Origin: an uncultured Eubacteriales bacterium
Lineage (GTDB): Bacteria > Bacillota > Clostridia > Oscillospirales > Oscillospiraceae
DNA: 64,000 nt
Assembly: GCA_900544295.1 (NCBI GenBank)
Contig: UQUO01000008.1
Coordinates: 16,247 to 80,246 of the forward strand
Direction of reading: 5' to 3'
Shown one piece after another: positions 1 to 7,477 of the stretch. Below the pieces are notes generated by a model. The model had not been told where the DNA came from and did no database searches. It worked only from the letters and a program-made list of their open reading frames with translations. Numbering within the stretch: position 1 is the stretch's first letter; each line of letters opens with the position of its first letter. A program made the position numbers and the translations under genes.

Positions 1-429
1 TGCGAGGCGGACGAGGCTTACGAGCTGCTGGAGGTCCTGCATGGGCAGGGCGTCGGCGCCGGGCTCAAGGACGCCAAGGTCGTCGTGGCCTGCGGCCGCG
101 GCGTAAAAAAGCAGGAGGACCTGGAGCTCATGCGCCGCTTTGCGGACAGGATAGGCGGCGTGCTCGCCTGCTCGCGCCCCCTCGTGGACTGCGGCTGGCT
201 GCCGCACGAGCTGCAGATAGGCCAGAGCGGCTGCACCGTCAAGGCCGACGTCATCATAAACATCGGCATCTCCGGCTCCACCCAGTACCTGGCCGGGATG
301 CAGAACTCCAAGTGCATCATCAGCATAAACACCAACGAATCGGCGCCCATCATGGCCGCCTCGCATTACAGCCTTGCGGCGGATTACCGCAAGCTCATCC
401 CCGCGCTGCTGGCAAAGCTCGGCGGCTGA
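1..429 (+). CDS. etfA: Electron transfer flavoprotein alpha subunit, C-terminal part (5' end outside window)
   Basis: The reading frame is open from base 1 and ends at a TGA at 429. The 142 visible residues match the FAD-binding domain of EtfA: GRG near the start, SRPLVDCGW, QIGQSG, then GISGSTQYLAGM and the SK.I.SIN.NESAPI block that wraps the FAD. EtfA pairs with EtfB to pass electrons from acyl-CoA dehydrogenases, or in anaerobes to take part in electron bifurcation. The EtfB partner would lie upstream, outside the window. A strong hairpin follows the stop codon. The neighbouring CoA-transferase and reductase remnants on the other strand hint at a CoA-linked anaerobic pathway, but that is inference. 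Confidence 0.9.
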   Translation, partial: CEADEAYELLEVLHGQGVGAGLKDAKVVVACGRGVKKQEDLELMRRFADRIGGVLACSRPLVDCGWLPHELQIGQSGCTVKADVIINIGISGSTQYLAGMQNSKCIISINTNESAPIMAASHYSLAADYRKLIPALLAKLGG

Positions 430-638
430 GGGCGTTTGGGCAGAGAGCTCCCGCATCCCATGGGTGCGGGAGCTCTTTTCATACCGTTGGCGTAATAGGC
501 AAAGCGCCTGCCGGCCTCGCCGCCGGGGACCTCGACCTTTATGACCTCCGCGCCGTAGTCTGCGAAATAGGAACCGACGATGGGGCCGGCGGCGTTGGTG
601 GTGAAGTCAAGGACTTTGACGCCCTCAAGTATTTTCAT
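384..638 (-). pseudogene. N-terminal remnant of a class III (CaiB/BaiF) CoA-transferase
   Basis: The first 54 residues, starting MKILEGVKVLDFTTNAAGP, read as the start of a family III acyl-CoA transferase (normally about 400 residues): L.G.KVLDF, AGP, and FADYGAEVIKVE. After residue 54 (near base 477) similarity stops and the frame runs through the etfA terminator into etfA antisense. No downstream part of the gene remains. Its ATG overlaps the stop of the upstream reductase as ATGA, so the two were probably translated together. I read it as the stump left by a deletion that removed the 3' part of the operon. Confidence 0.7.
445..479 (+). terminator. Rho-independent terminator after etfA
   Basis: Perfect 13-bp stem (AGAGCTCCCGCA and its complement) with a short loop, followed by TTTT. 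It lies 16 bp after the etfA stop. Being symmetrical, it may also stop transcription arriving from the minus strand. Confidence 0.85.
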
Positions 639-2008
639 GTCTTTATCTCAACGCCCAGCTCGCGGCAGGTGTGCTCCAGCCACTGGCCTAGGTAGCGGAT
701 ATCGTAGCGGCGCGGGGGCGTGGCGGCGAAGAGGGACAGGCCGATGGTCCTGTTGCGCTTCTCCCAGATGGTGACCTTGTGGCCGCGCAGCGCGGCGACG
801 CGGGCGAACTCCATGCCGGAGGGGCCGGCGCCGATAACGAGGATGCGCTCGGGGTGCTCGCTCTTCTTCTCGGTGGGCATGAGGCCGTTCTCGTCGGAGA
901 GCTCGGTCTCGCGGTTGCACTCGTAGTTGCCTATGCAGCCGATGGGCTTGCTGACCATGGCCATGTCGAGACACTTGGCGTTGCAGCCGACGCAGGGGCG
1001 GATGTCCTCGGCCTTGCCGGCGATGGCCTTGTTGACGACGTCGGGGTCGGCCAGGAAGGGGCGGCCCATGACGATGGCGTCGAAGTCGCCGCGCTCGATG
1101 AGCTCCTCAGCCTTGGCGATGTTCATGCGCATGCCCTGGGCGACGGGGGCCTTGACCCTGGCCTTTATCTGGCGGCCGAGGTAGGACCAGGCGCCGTGGG
1201 GGACCTCCATGGTGATGAGGGGCACGGCGGACTCATGCCAGCCGGCGGTGATGGAGAAGCCGTCCACATAGCCGGTCTTGTCCAGCAGCTCGCAGATCTC
1301 AGCAATGTCGTCGCAGTTGCAGCCGCCGTCCATGAAGTCGCTGCCGCTCACGCGCAGGGAGATGGGGTAGTCGGGGCCGACGGCCTTGCGCATGCCCTCA
1401 AGGGTCTCGACCATGAAGCGGTTGCGGTTCTCAAGGGAGCCGCCGTATTCGTCGGTGCGGTGGTTCGTCAGCGGGGACCAGAACTGGCCGTAGAGATAGC
1501 CGGAATTGGTCTCGATCTCAATGCCGTCGAAGCCGGCCTTCTTCGCAATGACCGCGGCCTCGGCCTGCCACTCGACAAACTCCTTTATCTCCTCGCGGGT
1601 CAGCTCGCGGGGCATCTCGAAATGCGTGAACCTGCCGGGGATGGGAGAGGGCGCGACCGCCTGCTCGCCCTGGATGCTGGCGCGGTTGGCGCACCTGCCC
1701 CTGTGCATCAGCTGCGCAAAGACCTTGCTGCCGCCCTCGTGGATGGCGTCGGTCAGCTTTTTGAGAGAGGGGATGAACTTCTCGTCGGTAAGCATGGCGC
1801 CGTGGTTGGGGTTGTAGCGGACCTTGTCCCACTGCATGTTCGCAAAGACAATGAGACCGACGCCGCCCATCGCGCGCCTGCGATAGAACTCAACAACGTC
1901 GTCCATGATGAAGCCCTCGACCGTGTGGCCGATGCTCATGGGGGACATGACGACCCTGTTTTTGAGCTCCAGCTGATTGATCTTTACCGGTGTGTAAAGT
2001 TTTTTCAT
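635..2008 (-). CDS. Old-yellow-enzyme-type NADH:flavin oxidoreductase (FadH/BaiCD-like), C-terminally truncated
   Basis: 457 residues starting at ATG 2008 with an AGGAGG site just upstream; longer upstream frames lack such a site. Residues 1 to about 330 form the FMN-binding TIM barrel of the 2,4-dienoyl-CoA reductase / BaiCD group. A CVGCNAKC cluster with further cysteines follows for the [4Fe-4S] centre, then the start of the FAD/NAD(P) domain (VIGAGPSGMEFA). Family members run to about 640-670 residues; this one stops at LGVEIKT, so most of the dinucleotide-binding domain is missing. The stop overlaps the start of a CoA-transferase stump. A sigma-54 promoter lies upstream and a sigma-54 activator is encoded next door, so the operon was probably substrate-induced. 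Whether the truncated enzyme works is doubtful. Confidence 0.75.
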   Translation of the reverse strand: MKKLYTPVKINQLELKNRVVMSPMSIGHTVEGFIMDDVVEFYRRRAMGGVGLIVFANMQWDKVRYNPNHGAMLTDEKFIPSLKKLTDAIHEGGSKVFAQLMHRGRCANRASIQGEQAVAPSPIPGRFTHFEMPRELTREEIKEFVEWQAEAAVIAKKAGFDGIEIETNSGYLYGQFWSPLTNHRTDEYGGSLENRNRFMVETLEGMRKAVGPDYPISLRVSGSDFMDGGCNCDDIAEICELLDKTGYVDGFSITAGWHESAVPLITMEVPHGAWSYLGRQIKARVKAPVAQGMRMNIAKAEELIERGDFDAIVMGRPFLADPDVVNKAIAGKAEDIRPCVGCNAKCLDMAMVSKPIGCIGNYECNRETELSDENGLMPTEKKSEHPERILVIGAGPSGMEFARVAALRGHKVTIWEKRNRTIGLSLFAATPPRRYDIRYLGQWLEHTCRELGVEIKT

Positions 2009-2029
2009 ACGAACCTCCTGTTTGGATAC

Positions 2030-2080
2030 TGTCGGCCGGCAGCTTTTTGCGTATGTCGGCAGAGTGTTTCCGTTGTCGGC
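2030..2080 (-). repeat. Three GCCGACA direct repeats in the reductase leader
   Basis: TGTCGGC (GCCGACA on the coding strand) occurs at 2030-2036, 2054-2060 and 2074-2080, spaced 24 and 20 bp. The repeats lie between the sigma-54 promoter and the start codon. They could bind the neighbouring activator or another regulator; no binding protein can be named from the sequence. Confidence 0.4.
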
Positions 2081-2090
2081 AAATATTAAG

Positions 2091-2107
2091 TGCAAAAAAC
2101 GTGCCAA
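2091..2107 (-). promoter_or_regulatory. Sigma-54 (-24/-12) promoter of the reductase gene
   Basis: On the minus strand TTGGCACG-N4-TTGCA matches the sigma-54 consensus TGGCACG-N4-TTGCW at every conserved base, with correct spacing. It lies about 90 bp before the start codon and directly after the terminator of the activator gene. rpoN and an enhancer-binding activator are the next two genes, which supports the call. Confidence 0.85.
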
Positions 2108-2116
2108 CCCCCAAAC

Positions 2117-2159
2117 AAAAAGGGAGCCCGAAGAATCATCTTTTGTTTCTTCGGGCTCC
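2117..2159 (-). terminator. Rho-independent terminator of the sigma-54 activator gene
   Basis: 13-bp stem (GGAGCCCGAAGAA with its complement) and a short loop, followed on the minus strand by CTTTTTG. It separates the activator gene from the sigma-54 promoter just beyond. Confidence 0.85.
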
Positions 2160-2184
2160 AACACATATTCTGTTCCTGCCGGCT

Positions 2185-4125
2185 CTAGACCTCCCCGGCC
2201 CTGTTCAGCAGTCTGTACAGCGTTGACCTGGATATACCCATCTTCTGGGCGACCTTGGACTTGTTGCCCTTGAATTCCACCATAAGCTTCTTCGCCATAT
2301 CCAGCCTCTGGCGTTCAAAGAAGGACTCCAAATCCCTCACGCGCTCCCGCGGCTGCTCCGGCTCAGGCTGCGGCTTTATCCGGCCTGTAATGACCTCGGG
2401 CATGTCTTCGGCCTCAATATATCCGTTTTTGCTCACTATGACGCCGCGCTCCACGGCGTTGCGCAGTTCGCGCACGTTTCCCGGCCAGGCGTACTCCATC
2501 ATGGCAGTCATGGCCTCGGTGCTTATGCCCTTCATGGGCTTGTTGTTGCTTGCGGCGAAATGCTTGAGAAAGTAGTCCGCCAAGACGGGTATGTCCTCTC
2601 TTCTCTGCCTCAGCGGCACCATATTGAGGTTGATGACGCTCAGCCTGTAGTACAGATCGGCCCTGAAACTGCCCTCGCTTATGCACTTGGACAAATCCTT
2701 GTTCGTGGCGGTTATGATGCGCACGTCCACGTTTATGGGCTTTGTCGCGCCTATGCGGGTAATGGTGTTTTCCTCCAGGGCGCGCAGGAGCACGCTCTGC
2801 ATCTCGACGGGCATCTCCCCTATCTCGTCCAGGAAGAGCGTGCCGCCGTCTGCCAGCTCGAATTTTCCTTTGGCGCCGGTGCGGCTGGCCCCGGTGAAGG
2901 AGCCGCCCACGTAGCCGAAAAGCTCGCTGCCGATGAGGTCGCGGGGTATTGCCGCGCAGTTTATGGCCACAAAGGGCTTGTCCCTGCGCTGGCTCGCGCA
3001 GTGTATGGCGTTGGCAAAAAGCTCCTTTCCCGTGCCGCTCTCACCCTGGATGAGGATGGGGCTTGGCGTAGCGGCGATCTCCTCGGCAAAGCGCTTGAGC
3101 TGCACGAAGGGCTCCGACACGCCTATGAGGTCCCCGAAGGTGTAGCGCGCGGCGTTTCCGCCTGCAGCTGCGGAGGCGGCCTTGGCCTTGCCCTTATACA
3201 GGGTTATCAGCATGCCCAGGCGCTTGGAGTTGGTATTTATAGGGCTCATGTCCACGAAATACTGCTCGGTCTCCATGCTGGGCCTCACCAGCTCTACCTG
3301 CCTGCCCATGACCCTTTTGCCCTGGGAGATGAGCGGCACCAGCGGCTCCAGTTCGGGGCAAATACTGCCCAGGCTGCTGTTTATGGTCTCCAGCGGGGCG
3401 TGGTTATAAAACTCGTAGAACATGTCGTTTGCAAAGGTTATGGTGCTGCTGTTGTCTACCATTATGACTATGTCGCTGGTGCTGCTCTTGCTGTATTCGT
3501 TGCGCTGCATGGCGTCGCGCATTATGACGTCCTTGGCGACAAGGCCGGCGGTTATGATGCATTCCGTGGACTCTATGAGCCGGAACAGCTTCACTATGCG
3601 CTCATCCAGATTGTCCCGGTAGGTCATGAGCACAATATAGCCCGAGCGCCCGTATTTGCCGTTTATCCTGAAGGCATAGCAGGCATAGGGCTTGAGCGCG
3701 TCCATATAGTGCTCGCCGCCCACCACCCAGACGCTCTTGGGACTGCGCGAGGCCATGACCGCGGCGTTCGTCCCCGCGTTTTTCTCGCTGAGCGTGGCCC
3801 CGAGCCTTATGTTTTTCGCCGCCAGCTCGTCCTTCAGCTTCTGATTCCCATAGCGGCCGAAAATGTCAAAATTTATATAAGTATAGAGCAGGACCGCCTT
3901 GTTTTCCGAAAGCACGTCCTGCACTGCCTTGTAGTATTCCGGCGTGCTGCGGCGCATCAGGCGTATGTGCCCCGAAACCAGCTTCTTACATCTCTCGACG
4001 TCCTCCTCGGTGACCTCCGGCAGCTTTGTGCAGTGCGGGTCCACGCCGTTTTTGCCGCACATGTATCTGGAGCTCTCCAGCATGCTCGTAAATTCCTTTC
4101 CCCGGTCCAGAAAATCTCTGTTCAA
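2185..4125 (-). CDS. Sigma-54-dependent transcriptional activator (PAS, AAA+, Fis-type HTH)
   Basis: About 646 residues. The N-terminal half is an AcoR-like sensory region (GAF-type, then a PAS segment around VDNSSTITFANDMFYEFY). The AAA+ domain has Walker A GESGTGKE near residue 360, the sigma-54 contact loop near 408 and Walker B LFLDEIGE. A Fis-type helix-turn-helix ends the protein (NKSKVAQKMGISRSTLYRLL). The loop reads GSFTGA where GAFTGA is usual. I chose the TTG at 4125: AAGGAGG sits 10 bp upstream and a promoter ends near 4155, which rules out the ATG at 4158; ATG 4083 is an alternative. It probably activates the sigma-54 promoter of the adjacent reductase, sensing an unknown small molecule. 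Confidence 0.88.
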   Translation of the reverse strand: MNRDFLDRGKEFTSMLESSRYMCGKNGVDPHCTKLPEVTEEDVERCKKLVSGHIRLMRRSTPEYYKAVQDVLSENKAVLLYTYINFDIFGRYGNQKLKDELAAKNIRLGATLSEKNAGTNAAVMASRSPKSVWVVGGEHYMDALKPYACYAFRINGKYGRSGYIVLMTYRDNLDERIVKLFRLIESTECIITAGLVAKDVIMRDAMQRNEYSKSSTSDIVIMVDNSSTITFANDMFYEFYNHAPLETINSSLGSICPELEPLVPLISQGKRVMGRQVELVRPSMETEQYFVDMSPINTNSKRLGMLITLYKGKAKAASAAAGGNAARYTFGDLIGVSEPFVQLKRFAEEIAATPSPILIQGESGTGKELFANAIHCASQRRDKPFVAINCAAIPRDLIGSELFGYVGGSFTGASRTGAKGKFELADGGTLFLDEIGEMPVEMQSVLLRALEENTITRIGATKPINVDVRIITATNKDLSKCISEGSFRADLYYRLSVINLNMVPLRQRREDIPVLADYFLKHFAASNNKPMKGISTEAMTAMMEYAWPGNVRELRNAVERGVIVSKNGYIEAEDMPEVITGRIKPQPEPEQPRERVRDLESFFERQRLDMAKKLMVEFKGNKSKVAQKMGISRSTLYRLLNRAGEV

Positions 4126-4161
4126 GGCGCAGCTCCCTCCTTGGCGTTGCTGAGTCAAAAC

Positions 4162-4190
4162 ATTCTATCACCTATGTCTTTGTGTGTCAA
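4162..4190 (-). promoter_or_regulatory. Sigma-A promoter of the activator gene
   Basis: On the minus strand TTGACA (4190-4185), 17-bp spacer, TAGAAT (4167-4162). Start of transcription would be near 4155, giving a short leader to the TTG start at 4125. Confidence 0.7.
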
Positions 4191-4196
4191 TTTGTT

Positions 4197-4256
4197 AAAA
4201 GTGTATCGCTGTCGGTCAGGCGTTCTGTCTCAAAGTGTATCGCGGCAATACACTTT
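4197..4256. promoter_or_regulatory. Operator-like repeats between the activator gene and rpoN
   Basis: A perfect inverted repeat AAAGTGTAT-N7-ATACACTTT occupies 4232-4256. A further direct copy, AAAAGTGTATCGC, lies at 4197-4209. Fis-type enhancer-binding proteins bind such dyads, and the site sits just upstream of the activator's own promoter and between two divergent genes. Autoregulation or joint control of rpoN is the simplest reading; it is inference. Confidence 0.55.
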
Positions 4257-4347
4257 GAAATTTTGCTTTGTTCGTTTTTGCAATTAATGCCTGTAATTGG
4301 CATTAATTTTTTATAAATTTATATAAGCTCTCAAAAAGTGTTTCATA

Positions 4348-4376
4348 TTGACAAATCACAAATTTAATAATATCGT
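4348..4376 (+). promoter_or_regulatory. Probable sigma-A promoter of rpoN
   Basis: TTGACA at 4348-4353 with a weak -10 (TATCGT at 4371, spacing 17) in an AT-rich stretch; TAATAT a few bases earlier is an alternative -10. It lies 37 bp before rpoN. Confidence 0.5.
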
Positions 4377-4412
4377 TTTATAAGTCCTTCCGCCCTTATC
4401 GAAGGTGAGCAA

Positions 4413-5756
4413 ATGAAAATAACCGGCAAGACAACAACAAAGCAGACCCTTTCCCCCGGCGTTATACAGCTCACGGAGCTCATCCAGATGAACTGCCACG
4501 AGCTTGAGCAATATTTGCTCGAACAGGCTATGGAAAACCCTGCCATAGACATCGACAGTCTGTACTCCTCGCCCCTGCGTGCCGAGCTGTTTGAGAAGGT
4601 GCAGTGGCTGAACTCCTTCGGGCGCGCGCCGGAGCCGGGCGGCCCGGACGACGAGCGGGCGGATGCCCCCGAGCCCGCCGCCGCCGCGCCCACCGTCCGC
4701 AGCCACCTGCTGCAGCAGCTCACGCTCCTGGACCTTGAGAAGGGGGACGAGGACATATGCAGATACCTCATCGGCTGCGTGGACGGACACGGTTTTCTGA
4801 ACGAGGACTGGGCCGCGGCAGCGGAGCGCCTCGGCGTCCCGGCGGGCAGGGTCGAGGACTGCGTCCGGCTGCTGCGCGGGCTGTCTCCCCCCGGTATCTG
4901 CTCAGCCGGCGTGCGTGAGTGCCTCATAGCCCAGCTCGACGAGGATGAGGACGGGGACGGGCTTATAAAGAGCATCATCTCCGGCTGCCTGGAGGAGCTC
5001 TCGCGCGGGCACTATACGGCGATCTCCAAGGAGCTCTCGGTCCCCGTGAGCCGCGTACGCCGTGCCGAGGAGCGGATAAAGCGGCTCTGCCCCTATCCCT
5101 CGGCGGCCTTTGACGGCAGCGCGCGCAACTGCTGCGTCGTGCCGGACATCTGCATAGAGCCGCACGGCGGCAGGCTGCGCGTCTGGCTGCCTCATTCCTG
5201 TACGCCTTATCTGAAGATAAGCAGCTACTGCCGCGAGCTGCGCAGCTCCGCCGGCGACCCTGAGGTCCTGCGCTACCTGGACGAATGCATACTGAGCGCC
5301 AGCCGCCTTTTTGCCAACGTCAGCCGCAGCGAGAGCACGCTGCTGCTCTGTGCGGAAAAGGTAGCCGAGCTTCAGCGGGAATACTTTCAGTTCCGTTCGG
5401 CCCCCCTGGTCCCCATGACGCTGGCCGACGTGGCCGACGAGACGGGGCTGAGCGTTTCAACGGTCTCCCGGGCGCTTAGGGGCAGGTATATCCAGTGCAT
5501 ACGCGGCACTGTGCCGGCCCGCGCGCTGTTTTCGCGCCGGCTTGAGAGCGAGACGGAGCTCTGCTCGGCCGACAGGGCCAAGCTCCTCATACGTGACATC
5601 GTGGACACCGAAGACAAACGCGACCCCGTCTCGGACGCCCGGCTGAGCGAGATCCTCAGCGGCAAGGGCGTGCGCATCTCCCGGCGCACCGCCGCAAAAT
5701 ACCGGGAGGAGCTCGGCATACCCAGCAGCTTTGTCCGGCGGCAGGAAAATGGTTGA
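4413..5756 (+). CDS. rpoN: RNA polymerase sigma-54 factor
   Basis: 447 residues, normal for Firmicute RpoN. It starts with the glutamine-rich activator-responsive region (LSPGVIQLTELIQMN..ELEQYLLEQAMENPAID), continues with the core-binding domain, then the helix-turn-helix (TGLSVSTVSRALRGRYIQ) that reads the -12 element. The RpoN box near the C-terminus, which reads the -24 element, is SRRTAAKYRE rather than the usual ARRTVAKYRE. A ribosome site (AAGGTGAG) lies 4 bp before ATG 4413. The gene is divergent from its probable partner activator and 20 bp before a carbonic-anhydrase-like gene. A near-perfect sigma-54 promoter at 2091-2107 shows at least one local target. Confidence 0.95.
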   Translation: MKITGKTTTKQTLSPGVIQLTELIQMNCHELEQYLLEQAMENPAIDIDSLYSSPLRAELFEKVQWLNSFGRAPEPGGPDDERADAPEPAAAAPTVRSHLLQQLTLLDLEKGDEDICRYLIGCVDGHGFLNEDWAAAAERLGVPAGRVEDCVRLLRGLSPPGICSAGVRECLIAQLDEDEDGDGLIKSIISGCLEELSRGHYTAISKELSVPVSRVRRAEERIKRLCPYPSAAFDGSARNCCVVPDICIEPHGGRLRVWLPHSCTPYLKISSYCRELRSSAGDPEVLRYLDECILSASRLFANVSRSESTLLLCAEKVAELQREYFQFRSAPLVPMTLADVADETGLSVSTVSRALRGRYIQCIRGTVPARALFSRRLESETELCSADRAKLLIRDIVDTEDKRDPVSDARLSEILSGKGVRISRRTAAKYREELGIPSSFVRRQENG

Positions 5757-5776
5757 AGTAAAAGGAGATATTTAAA

Positions 5777-6328
5777 ATGCTCTATGAGTTCGATTCAAAA
5801 CGTCCGAGGATAGATCCCAGCGCCTACGTGAGCGACTCCGCAACCATAATCGGGGACGTGCAGATAGGCGCGCGCTGCTATGTCGGCCCGGGCGCGATCA
5901 TAAGGGGCGACGCCAAGCCCATAGTCATAGGCGAGGAGAGCGCCGTGGAGGACGGGGTCATAATCCACGTGGGCGGCGCGGGCACTCAGGGCTGCATAAT
6001 AGGCCGCCGCGTCACGATAGGCCACGGGGCGATAGTCCACGGCAACCATCTGCACGACGGGGCGAATATAGGCATGGGCGCCATAGTCAGCATCTACGCC
6101 GAAGTTGGCGAATACGCCGTTGTGGCAGAAGGCGCCGTTGTAAAGCGCGGGCAGGTGGTCCCTCCCCGCGCCGTGGTCGGCGGCGCCCCCGCCGTCAAGC
6201 TGCGCGAGCTGCAGGACAAGGACACAGACTCCTGGGAGAAGAGCAAGCAGACCTACATAGACCTGGCCGCAAAATGCCTGAGTCCCGGCGTCCTGCGCCC
6301 CATCAGCCCCGAGGAAGCCGCGAAATAA
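5777..6328 (+). CDS. Gamma-carbonic-anhydrase family protein (left-handed beta-helix)
   Basis: 183 residues made mainly of hexapeptide repeats (for example IIGDVQIGARCYVGPGAI), then a C-terminal helix. Histidines that could bind metal are present (IIHVGG, TIGHGAIVHGNHL), as in gamma-carbonic anhydrases and the CaiE/PaaY group. CaiE/PaaY proteins accompany carnitine or phenylacetate CoA pathways, so with the CoA-transferase and ETF genes nearby such a role is possible but unproven. Clear ribosome site AAAAGGAGA before ATG 5777; the 20-bp gap to rpoN suggests co-transcription. Confidence 0.85.
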   Translation: MLYEFDSKRPRIDPSAYVSDSATIIGDVQIGARCYVGPGAIIRGDAKPIVIGEESAVEDGVIIHVGGAGTQGCIIGRRVTIGHGAIVHGNHLHDGANIGMGAIVSIYAEVGEYAVVAEGAVVKRGQVVPPRAVVGGAPAVKLRELQDKDTDSWEKSKQTYIDLAAKCLSPGVLRPISPEEAAK

Positions 6329-6365
6329 AAAAGGCCCCCATCCGCAGCAGCGGATGGGGGCCTTG
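6329..6365 (+). terminator. Rho-independent terminator, end of the host block
   Basis: Perfect stem AAGGCCCCCATCCGC and its complement right after the stop of the carbonic-anhydrase-like gene. It is preceded by an A-run and may act in both directions. Beyond it base composition soon falls, marking the edge of the island. Confidence 0.8.
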
Positions 6366-6411
6366 GCTTTGTCAGCAGGCCGTGCGGCTGAAAGCCCGGC
6401 ACAAGAAAGAT

Positions 6412-6494
6412 GCCGGAGCAAAGCGCTGTTTGCTCCGGCGTGGCATATACTATGCTAATTGATACAATGCAACGCTGTCTTTGGTTGCGTTGCA
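6412..6494. other. Two hairpins at the left edge of the accessory island
   Basis: An 11-bp perfect stem (GCCGGAGCAAA, 6412-6422 with 6429-6439) and an 8-bp stem (TGCAACGC, 6468-6475 with 6487-6494). Neither is followed by a long T-run, but they lie just past the end of the long minus-strand operon and could end it. GC content drops between them, so the island boundary probably lies at about 6440-6465. Confidence 0.45.
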
Positions 6495-6497
6495 CCA

Positions 6498-6890
6498 TCA
6501 ATACGCAAGATAGCGGCTCCAAATCTCAGAATCTTCTTCGCCGAGGCTTTCAAACCCGCCAACGGCATTCATGCGGCAGACGATGCAGCGACTGTAGATT
6601 TCAAGATCCAGTTCGGGGATTGAAGCCAGCGGCTTGATAACATAGTTATCCTCCCGGAGTGCGCGTTCCTTGACCTTCAGCCGTTCCTCTTCCTGATGCT
6701 TGTTATATACAAGCACCAGGTTGTCGGAGCCGGGCAGATGGATGACCGTACGATCAATAGCCTCGGTCACGTCAAAATCATCGGTCTGATAGCCCAGAAT
6801 AAAGCGATCAATATTCTCCCTGCGGATTTCAGTACCGGTACGGTTGCCATAGAAAGCCTGGGAAATGATGCTGATGTGTTCGTTTTTCAT
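6498..6890 (-). CDS. Uncharacterised 130-aa protein, last gene of the defence block
   Basis: I do not recognise a family. The protein is mixed alpha/beta, without signal peptide or membrane segment. It contains FILGYQTDDFDVTE and VIHLPGSDNLVLVYNKHQEEERL, then a charged helical stretch and an acidic C-terminus. AAGGAG lies 8 bp before ATG 6890. It follows the XRE regulator gene by 81 bp on the same strand, and the pair may form an operon or the tail of the DISARM operon. Confidence 0.65.
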   Translation of the reverse strand: MKNEHISIISQAFYGNRTGTEIRRENIDRFILGYQTDDFDVTEAIDRTVIHLPGSDNLVLVYNKHQEEERLKVKERALREDNYVIKPLASIPELDLEIYSRCIVCRMNAVGGFESLGEEDSEIWSRYLAY

Positions 6891-6971
6891 ATCTGTAATC
6901 TCCTTAGTTGTTTTATCTGTCTGGATTATACCGCAGAAACTACAGATGCTCCACTACTGACAGTAGCAGTT

Positions 6972-7433
6972 TTATTCGTCCTCATACAAGGGTTCCAACC
7001 CACGCTTTTTTATGTTGGTATTGATCACGCTCAGCTTCTCTTTCTTGGAGATGCCATACCAAATAATGACATCACGTTTGTTCCGTACATACAGTGGGCT
7101 ATATCCGGAATATTTCAGAAGATAGTCCGTTTCTTCCACCGTTGCACCAATCACAATGGCTACCCGGATCAGTATATCCCTGGTTGCGTTTCTTTTGCCG
7201 TTGATGATAAGCCCCAAATAGCCTGTAGACATTTCGGCAGCTTCAGATGCAGCGGCCGTTTTCCAGCCATATTTGTCCAGCAACCGCATGAGATAAAGAC
7301 TGGTTCTGCAGTCACTGTTGAGCATATCATCAGAACAAATTTGCTCAAATTGGTCGAAGGATTCACATTGCCGAAGCAACCCTTCCAGCATGATTGATGT
7401 TTTATTGCTTTGGAAAAAGACTTCATTTGGCAT
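6972..7433 (-). CDS. XRE-like helix-turn-helix protein (153 aa)
   Basis: Residues about 50-100 look like a lambda-repressor-type helix-turn-helix (TAAASEAAEMSTGYLGLIINGKR), followed by a conserved-looking tail (LLKYSGYSPLYVRNKRDVII). AGGAGC lies 8 bp before ATG 7433. Such regulators often sit beside defence or stress genes in Firmicutes, so it may control the small membrane-protein gene or the 130-aa protein. Target sites are not evident. Confidence 0.7.
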   Translation of the reverse strand: MPNEVFFQSNKTSIMLEGLLRQCESFDQFEQICSDDMLNSDCRTSLYLMRLLDKYGWKTAAASEAAEMSTGYLGLIINGKRNATRDILIRVAIVIGATVEETDYLLKYSGYSPLYVRNKRDVIIWYGISKKEKLSVINTNIKKRGLEPLYEDE

Positions 7434-7477
7434 AGCTGATAGCTCCTCAAAAGATAATATTGTACAGTTGAAGGCAT

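Noticed and set aside
779..2089. Long plus-strand open frame (436 codons) opposite the reductase gene
   Set aside because: It is the antisense of a clearly coding gene in GC-rich DNA; composition is Ala/Gly/Val-rich with no motif. The same applies to the long frames opposite the activator (2560-4287), DUF3810/pgsA (30272-31876), rimO, recA, DUF1385, kinase and M20 genes.
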